A stretch of 17,681 bases of DNA from Tieghemiomyces parasiticus (taxonomy: Eukaryota > Kickxellomycota > Dimargaritomycetes > Dimargaritales > Dimargaritaceae), in assembly GCA_027575765.1 (NCBI GenBank), contig JANBPT010000970.1, positions 1-17,681 on the forward strand, read 5' to 3'. Shown here one piece after another: positions 12,008 through 17,681 of this stretch (positions within the stretch are counted from its first letter, which is position 1; each line of letters opens with the position of its first letter). The notes beneath the pieces are model-generated. The model was not told the DNA's origin and did no database searches. It saw only the letters and a list, made by a program, of their open reading frames with translations. The position numbers were made by a program, and so were the translations under genes.

Positions 12008-13624
12008 ATGCCCGCCCAAAACTTCCTCGCCCAGGAACAGCGAGCCTTTGAGACTGAGGTCGCTGCCGTCAAGCAGTGGTGGCAAGCCGAGCGCTTCCGT
12101 AACGTCCTGCGGCCCTACTCCGCCGAAGCGGTGGTGAGTAAACGTGGCAGCCTGGCCATCAATTATCCGTCTAATGACATGGCTCGCAAGCTTTGGAATC
12201 TGGTGGAGGGCCACTTCAACGCCCGGACCACGGCCCACACCTTCGGGTGTCTGGACCCCGTCCAGGTGAGCCAGATGGCCAAGTATCTGCAGGCCGTGTA
12301 CGTCTCCGGCTGGCAGTGCAGCTCCACGGCGTCGACCAGCAACGAGCCTGGGCCGGATCTCGCGGATTACCCGATGGACACGGTGCCTAACAAGGTCGAG
12401 CAGCTGTTCATGGCTCAGCTCTTCCACGATCGCAAGCAGCGCGAGGCCCGTCTGGCTACCCCGCTGGCCCAGCGCGCCGCCCTGCCCCACGTGGACTACC
12501 TGCGCCCCTTGGTTGCCGACGCTGACACGGGTCACGGTGGCATCACAGCTAACATGAAGCTTGCCAAGTTGTTTGTGGAGCGCGGGGCCGCCGCCATGCA
12601 CATTGAGGATCAGGCCGCGGGAACCAAGAAGTGTGGCCACATGGCTGGTAAGGTCCTAGTGCCCATTTCGGAGCACATCAACCGCCTTGTGGCCATGCGC
12701 GTCCAGCTAGATATTATGGGCGTCGAGAATCTACTCGTCGCCCGTACCGACGCCGAGGCCGCCACCTTGCTCACCTCCAACATTGACCCGCGCGACCACC
12801 CGTTCGTGATTGGTGCCACCAACCCGGACCTGCCCAGCCTGGCTTCTGTCATGGCCCAGGCCGAGCGTGACGGCGCGGCCGGTGAGGCCCTGGAGGCTGT
12901 GGAAGGCGAGTGGATCGCCCGCGCTGGGCTGCAGACCTACGGTGCCGCGGTCGCCGCCGCCTTGGCTAAGGCTGGTCGCAGTGACGCCGAGATCCAGTCC
13001 CAGTGGTTTAGCCGCTACTACCAGCTTGATAACCCGGAGGCCCGCCAGCTGGCCGCCCAGCTCGGCGCCAGCGTAGCGTGGGACTGGGACAAGCCCCGCG
13101 TACGCGAGGGTTACTACCGGTACCAGGGCGGCACTGAGTGCTGTATCGCCCGCGCCCTGGCCTACGCGCCCTACGCCGACCTCTTGTGGATGGAGACGGC
13201 CAAGCCCATCTACGCCCAGGCCCGGCAATTCGCCGACGGTGTACACGCCAAGTACCCGTGGGCCAAGCTAGCCTACAACCTCTCCCCCTCCTTCAACTGG
13301 GATGCGGCTGGTATGAGTGACGAGGAGATCCGGACCTTTATCCCGCGTCTGGGCCAACTGGGCTTCTGCTTCCAGTTCATCACCCTGGGTGGCCTGCACG
13401 CGAACGGGCTGGCTACCGACGCTCTCGCCCGCGACTACGCCCAGCGCGGCATGCTGGCGTACGTCGAGGGTGTACAGCGTGTCGAACGTGAGTCTGGAGT
13501 CGATATGCTAGCCCACCAGAAATGGTCGGGTGCCCACTACGTCGACAGCGTCATGAAGACGGTTACCGGCGGCGTGTCTTCTACCGCCGCCATGGGCAAG
13601 GGCGTGACCGAGGCCCAGTTCTAA
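12008..13624 (+). CDS. ICL1: Isocitrate lyase (538 aa)
   Basis: It cleaves isocitrate to glyoxylate and succinate, the first committed step of the glyoxylate shunt, which allows growth on two-carbon compounds and fatty acids. Visible motifs in order: [11 protein letters not shown] (99-109) with [12 protein letters not shown] (111-122); DADTGHGG (171-178), a metal/substrate-binding stretch; the isocitrate lyase signature KKCGHMAGK (207-215) with catalytic C209; and NLSPSFNW (424-431), also part of the active site. The insertion between the signature and NLSPSFNW is the size expected of eukaryotic enzymes, and 538 aa is close to the usual fungal length. The ATG has A at -3 and a C/T-rich leader. 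There are no introns. The C-terminus VTEAQF is not a canonical SKL-type peroxisomal signal, so a cytosolic location, as in budding yeast, or import by another route is more likely. The confusable family, methylisocitrate lyase, is close enough that enzyme activity would be the final proof. Confidence 0.95.
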   Translation: MPAQNFLAQEQRAFETEVAAVKQWWQAERFRNVLRPYSAEAVVSKRGSLAINYPSNDMARKLWNLVEGHFNARTTAHTFGCLDPVQVSQMAKYLQAVYVSGWQCSSTASTSNEPGPDLADYPMDTVPNKVEQLFMAQLFHDRKQREARLATPLAQRAALPHVDYLRPLVADADTGHGGITANMKLAKLFVERGAAAMHIEDQAAGTKKCGHMAGKVLVPISEHINRLVAMRVQLDIMGVENLLVARTDAEAATLLTSNIDPRDHPFVIGATNPDLPSLASVMAQAERDGAAGEALEAVEGEWIARAGLQTYGAAVAAALAKAGRSDAEIQSQWFSRYYQLDNPEARQLAAQLGASVAWDWDKPRVREGYYRYQGGTECCIARALAYAPYADLLWMETAKPIYAQARQFADGVHAKYPWAKLAYNLSPSFNWDAAGMSDEEIRTFIPRLGQLGFCFQFITLGGLHANGLATDALARDYAQRGMLAYVEGVQRVERESGVDMLAHQKWSGAHYVDSVMKTVTGGVSSTAAMGKGVTEAQF

Positions 13625-14102
13625 AGCCTTATAGAGCCTATCGTTTGGTTACCGCGCCCTTCATGTGTGGGCAGCCATGCCACCACCTCGCCAGTTTCCA
13701 TTAATTGTGTCGTGGAACCCCTCCGTTCAAGTTTGGTTGATCGGGGGGACTTTGAGTAACCGTAAGGATGAATTAGTGCCCGTTGGACCCTGAGTAAAAT
13801 ATATACATGTAATGAGACTAGGGCTTACCCTACAGTGGGATGAATAGACTTCAACCTCAATTAAAATTGCGGGCCACTTCAAAAGATTGGCGAGGGCGGA
13901 GATTGCATAAACAAGCGTACATGACGAGTGTATGCGGACAATTTCACTACAAGCATTAATGAACACAGGGTTGTCTTATGGAACCCCAAGTCTCTACTGC
14001 AACGCACCAACTGGGCGTAGAAAAGTACCCACGGCCTGCACTGGTGGTCGACACGTTGATTTGGCGGGTAGAGATGCCTTTCGGTGGATCTAGACAGAGG
14101 GT

Positions 14103-14111
14103 GGGGGGGGG
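14103..14111 (+). repeat. G9 homopolymer
   Basis: A run of nine G about 480 bases downstream of the ICL1 stop codon, in otherwise ordinary spacer sequence. Confidence 0.9.
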
Positions 14112-15506
14112 CTAGCCAGAGTTTTCAGGCTGCCCAGGGGGGTACCTAGTCACGTCGTTGAGGGCGATATGCGTACGTCGTTAGGTTTTTGATGATACGC
14201 TTGATAAGGTAGTGTAAGGTTAGTAATCCTTATGTATCGTCCAGGTTCGTTTGGCTGCCGGTCCCTCAACTCCAGCAACGACTCTAGGTTGCGATGGTAG
14301 ATCATCGATGGCAAGGCCAGGTAGGTAGCGAAGGGTTCAAGGGAAAGTCTTTGTGTATCAGATCGATCGGTTAGCGGCTTAACTTTGAAATGTAAGCACC
14401 TTCTCCTCTTCATAGTGAAGCAGACAAACCTTGTCAACGATGGTCGATGTAGGACAGGAATTTTGAACTACTGCCAAGGGCTGGACCAATATACTGATTA
14501 CTGCCGTCTGGAGGAGATCTCTTTCATCGTTGGTGATTAAACACGCTGCTGGCCGTACCTTGAGCTTTTCTTTCCGCCTACAACCAGTGAACTAAGATGA
14601 AAGAGGGGGGGCATCAACACATGTTGCCTTACTATCGAATACAAGCTCAAAAGCATTTGAATCGAGGGGTTTGACCAATTAAATCATTCCCGCATTTTTA
14701 TCCTACTTACCCACTGCCCGTTTATCGCCCTTCTCGCCTTCATCCAGCGGAGAACACTCCGCACTTCAATTATCCCTTCGTTGGTCCAGTCGAGCGAGTT
14801 AAGCTACTCTAGTTACTTAGAGCCCACTGAGACGGCCCGTTCAATAGGTGCCGTCGAGAAGAGGTAGGAAAAGTAAGGATGTACCAGCACTGATTTCACA
14901 ATATCTGATCATACTAGATCTACGTTCAAAACGACTCTCCACCGAAATTCGACCAGGGTGAAGGGGAAGCAGGGAGGAAACGTAGCGGACGTGGAGAGAA
15001 ATCGTTTAATAAGGTTGTACATAATCAGTTGGAAACCAGAGATGATCATTTGCGACCAGGGTAAAGAAAGAGCCCAAGGTACCGTTTGAATAGTTGGTCT
15101 GATAGGCCGTGGTTTGGTTTCGAATGACGGAGAGCATACGCACAACGGCTAAATATATGTACCATATGCTACACTCATTATCTTGCTCTCTCCTACCTTG
15201 CCTAGTGCCCAAGGTAGCCAATTTCTTAGTTTTTTCTTTGATGAGCCAAAACCGAGCTCTGACTACCCTACAGGGTGAACAAGGATCGTCGGCGAGAACG
15301 CCAGGGGGGAGGAACAGGGGCAGGAGTAGTCAATTTCGATTTTGCACGGCGGTCAAGTCTGTGACTACCACTGTCTCCTTATCGTGCTCTCTGTTTAGTG
15401 GAGCGCCAGCAATCCAAAGCCTTAGTAAATCGGCTTCTTGGCCGCCTATGCCGGGGTAGGCAGGGTAAAGTGTAAGCCAGCCATTGAAAGGTATGTCCCT
15501 AGAGTG

Positions 15507-15514
15507 TATAAAAG
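15507..15514 (+). promoter_or_regulatory. TATA box of the LPMO-like gene
   Basis: TATAAAAG is a textbook TATA element on the coding strand, 285 bases before the ATG at 15792. The intervening sequence is C/T-rich, like the other leaders in this window. It implies a leader of roughly 250 nt, or an intron in the leader; neither can be decided from sequence. Confidence 0.5.
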
Positions 15515-15791
15515 CTGCGCCATTCGTCCTCGCCGTTGATATTTATCAGCCTATTCATCCTGACCTGAACCGGCCATTACTGTACCTCCTACCTGCCTTT
15601 TGACATCGCTCTCCTCGCGTGCACCCTTCGGACGCTAGTATCCTACGGGCCCTGACCCCACAATATCTGCAGCTCTTCTAATTCAAATTTATCGTGGCCT
15701 TAATCCCTACGCCTTTGATTCCCTACACCAGTAGATCGTCATCAACCCGTACCACCACATCCCCCATCCCCCCTTGGTGACTTCTCCAGCC

Positions 15792-16646
15792 ATGTATACC
15801 TCCGCCAAGGCCACCTTCCTCTCACTAGCCGTGCTCTGCCTGGCCACCGTTGTCCATTCCCATGTCAGCGTCGCCTTCCCCTGCGTGCCCAATTCTGACT
15901 ACGCAAAGTGCAAAGGCTTTGGCAAGCAAGATAACGATTTGGCCGCGCCAACCGGCGAGGCGTTGACCTATGACGAACGTGCCGGTATTGTGAATCTAAA
16001 CGGCGGGGTCTGTCGCAGCTCCATTCCGACGAAGAACGCCGGGGCGTGGACTGCCGGTACCACCGAGACCGTGTTGATGACCAATCACGGCACCCACAAG
16101 TTCGGCAACTGCCAGTGGTCCGTGAGCTATAATGGCGGCAAGACCTTCGCCGTGTTCGACCAGACCTTCAAGGACTGCCTTTCGGAGAGTGGAGCGACTA
16201 CCAATGAGAACGGGAAGAAGCTCTTCAACATCAAGGTCAAGGTGCCAGCTAACCTGCCGGCCAAGAAGAATGCCATCGTGTCGTGGACCTGGAATGGTCG
16301 GTCCGACTACCGCGAGCTCTTCTGGAACTGCATGATGCTCGACATTGTGAATCCCAACAGCCCCGCCTCCTTCACGGCACCCCCGCTCTCCCTCTTCAAC
16401 TTCGTCTTCACGGTCGGCGGCAAGAAGTACGGCTACGTCCTACCCGACATGGCCGGTGACGCAAACGATTGGAGCGACCTCTACATCAACCAGCCCAAGG
16501 TCACGGTTACGGCGGATGGCAAGGTTACAGGCGGAGAGGGAGGTATCTTCCCGGTGATGATTCAGGCCAAGAAGGGAGATAAGATTTCCGCTTCCCAGGC
16601 CGTCCACGTCTCCGAGAAGACTCTGCCCAAGCCGCTGCCGAGCTAG
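15792..16646 (+). CDS. Secreted LPMO-like (AA10/AA11-type) histidine-brace protein (284 aa)
   Basis: This is probably an extracellular copper enzyme that oxidatively cleaves a polysaccharide such as chitin. I chose the ATG at 15792 because it directly precedes a signal peptide (1-23, hydrophobic core FLSLAVLCLATVV); an in-frame TTG upstream at 15774 is not needed. The likely cleavage after VVHS leaves His24 as mature residue 1, the hallmark of LPMOs. The second brace histidine is H102 in THKFGNCQWSVSY, five residues before a Cys as in AA11 enzymes (HGGGSCQ). The axial site is F177 in RELFWNC, with E175 nearby; AA11 enzymes normally have Tyr there, AA10 usually Phe. Six cysteines remain after cleavage (31, 40, 74, 107, 129, 180), enough for three disulfides. 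The last 100 or so residues, with APPLSLFNF and a Lys-rich tail ending KPLPS, match no domain I recognise and show no GPI signal. There are no introns. The copper-site reading is strong, but family and substrate are uncertain; a non-catalytic copper-binding relative is the main alternative. Confidence 0.8.
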   Translation: MYTSAKATFLSLAVLCLATVVHSHVSVAFPCVPNSDYAKCKGFGKQDNDLAAPTGEALTYDERAGIVNLNGGVCRSSIPTKNAGAWTAGTTETVLMTNHGTHKFGNCQWSVSYNGGKTFAVFDQTFKDCLSESGATTNENGKKLFNIKVKVPANLPAKKNAIVSWTWNGRSDYRELFWNCMMLDIVNPNSPASFTAPPLSLFNFVFTVGGKKYGYVLPDMAGDANDWSDLYINQPKVTVTADGKVTGGEGGIFPVMIQAKKGDKISASQAVHVSEKTLPKPLPS

Positions 16647-17570
16647 AGTATCACGGTCAAGTGAAGCGCCGTAAGGAGCCACTGCCTCTCCGAGGTCAAC
16701 CTAATCGCTGTTTACGATGACCATGTCACCAACCCAGATAAGCGGGTCCTTAGGCTCGACGTTTGCCCAGCGGGGATGGTGCTACCCAACCTGGCAGGTG
16801 GCTGCTCGGGCAACTAAGCTCCTACATTTGACAGCAGTGGGCAGTAGAGGTCACACTCGATGCGCAGCCATCGTTAAATCCTGCTTCCCACCCCCTGTCC
16901 TATGAACCACTATTCTTGTACTTTGTTAAAGTTAATCCCTCTCGGATTTGTAGTCACTTTCAAGCCCTTCTTTCTCTACTCACTTATATATAGCAAACTA
17001 GGTACCGCTTGTAGGCACTCGATGAAAGCTGGATTTCCGTGAGTTTATGCGGTACCTTATTGCTTGTGTTTTCCAGTCGCTCATAAATCATAATATCCCT
17101 CTACCTTTCATATTAGGGTTAATAATCCGGGACGCTATTCATTGCGAAGTTGGCTCAAGAGACTTCTCGGGGAGGGGCATATGTGGGGGTCCTGCTTCCC
17201 GCAATTGCCCGACAGACAAATAATGGACGATCCAAAGCCACGAGATAGGGAGACATGATCACCAGCCTCAGTTCTTGATTCTATAGTACAAGTTATTATT
17301 ATTTTTTAATAAAAGTGAAACGTGTTTCTGGTCGAGGGGTCTGAACCCAATAATTCAAGGAGACCCATCTCCCACCATGCCGACCTCTCATAATCCACAT
17401 AAAATGCATTGTATTCGAAACCTTAGTGAAATAAAAATTGGATCGAAATTCAAGAGTGGTATATATGAAATGGCGAATGGCCATATGACGCCCAGCGGGA
17501 GCGTTCACTGAAGCACCTATGTCATCTTTCCTCTTTCACTCTCACTCGCTTTCCTGATACATGTATATAT
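16647..17570. other. AT-rich convergent spacer
   Basis: This lies between the stop codon of the LPMO-like gene (+) and the stop codon of the partial gene at the right edge (-), so it should hold two converging 3' ends. The sequence is more AT-rich than the rest of the window from about 16900. AATAAA occurs on the + strand at 17308-17313, after a TTATTATTATTTTTT tract, and again at 17430-17435. Both are far, over 650 bases, from the upstream stop codon, so their use is uncertain. No coding region is supported. Confidence 0.6.
17308..17313 (+). terminator. Possible polyadenylation signal AATAAA
   Basis: AATAAA follows a T-rich tract (17302-17307) on the + strand. It is the first clear AATAAA after the LPMO-like gene, but it is about 660 bases past the stop codon, which would be a long 3' untranslated region for a fungus. 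A chance match in AT-rich DNA is possible. Confidence 0.25.
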
Positions 17571-17681
17571 TTAGGCCTGGGTCGTCCCGCTTTCCTTCTT
17601 GTTGCTCTCACGAAGGGTGACAATACGGTTGAAAACCAACTGGCCGGCTGCGGTGCAGGCAGCGGAATCCCCGCTAGCCAC
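17571..17681 (-). CDS. C-terminal end of an unidentified protein, cut by the window edge
   Basis: Read from the right edge on the minus strand, an open frame of 36 codons ends in TAA at 17573-17571. It includes the stretches AACTAAGQLVFNRIVTLRES and NKKESGTTQA. Only about two of its 36 sense codons end in A, matching the C/G-ending bias of the four identified genes. Another frame on this strand stays open longer but has poorer codon use and an odd composition. I do not recognise the protein. The body of the gene lies beyond the window. It is convergent with the LPMO-like gene. The call rests on codon bias and openness only. Confidence 0.55.
   Translation of the reverse strand: MASGDSAACTAAGQLVFNRIVTLRESNKKESGTTQA

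Larger units (their letters stand above)
13625..15791. other. Spacer between ICL1 and the LPMO-like gene
   Basis: No gene is supported in these 2.2 kb. The part after the ICL1 stop codon (13625 to about 15000) is more AT-rich than the genes and presumably begins with the ICL1 3' untranslated region; no AATAAA is evident close to the stop. A G9 run lies at 14103-14111 and a G7 run at 14605-14611. The frames at 14150-14437 (-) and 15109-15459 (+) have no recognisable motif and no coding-like third-position bias. From about 15530 the + strand becomes C/T-rich, as expected for the leader of the next gene. Confidence 0.6.

Noticed and set aside
11957..13246. Minus-strand open frames of 227 and 171 codons inside ICL1
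   Set aside because: They arise from the same GC-rich antisense effect; the isocitrate lyase frame on + carries all conserved motifs.

Overview
The window reads as a segment of a fungal nuclear genome, and an early-diverging (non-Dikarya) fungus is the best guess. The evidence is a canonical Rac-type Rho GTPase with short GT-AG introns, a mitochondrial 2-oxoglutarate dehydrogenase E1 with an N-terminal targeting sequence, a eukaryotic-length isocitrate lyase, and a secreted histidine-brace protein of the chitin-binding type-4/LPMO kind. Coding regions strongly prefer C or G at third codon positions. Spacers are long, 0.9 to 4.5 kb. The lineage call is inference; no rRNA, tRNA or other marker settles it.

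Layout, left to right. 1-1961: no gene seen; the part next to 1961 is the 3' flank of RAC1. 1962-2880 (-): RAC1, three exons, 192 aa, complete. 2881-7365: a 4.5 kb spacer between divergently transcribed RAC1 and KGD1, with no convincing gene; its left part is G-rich on the + strand and its right end is C/T-rich on the + strand. 7366-10482 (+): KGD1, 1038 aa, uninterrupted. 10483-12007: spacer and ICL1 promoter, with a TATA box, a CACGTG E-box and a CCG-N3-CGG palindrome close together. 12008-13624 (+): ICL1, 538 aa, uninterrupted. 13625-15791: spacer and promoter of the next gene, with a TATA box at 15507. 15792-16646 (+): a secreted LPMO-like protein of 284 aa whose predicted mature N-terminus is histidine. 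16647-17570: AT-rich convergent spacer. 17571-17681 (-): the C-terminal 36 codons of an unidentified gene that runs off the right edge.

How the genes relate. KGD1 and ICL1 sit in tandem and act on either side of the same metabolic branch: KGD1 carries carbon through the oxidative TCA cycle, while ICL1 splits isocitrate and bypasses the KGD1 step through the glyoxylate shunt. RAC1 controls cell polarity and actin. The LPMO-like protein would act outside the cell, possibly on chitin or another polysaccharide. These are neighbours, not an operon, and nothing in the sequence shows that all four are co-regulated.

I found no CRISPR array, no clear mobile element, no confident tRNA or rRNA gene, and no obviously new multi-gene system. 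The most interesting gene is the LPMO-like protein, which has a complete candidate copper site, a phenylalanine in the axial position and an unexplained C-terminal region. The most unusual sequence-level feature is an excess of long G/C homopolymers, all outside exons.
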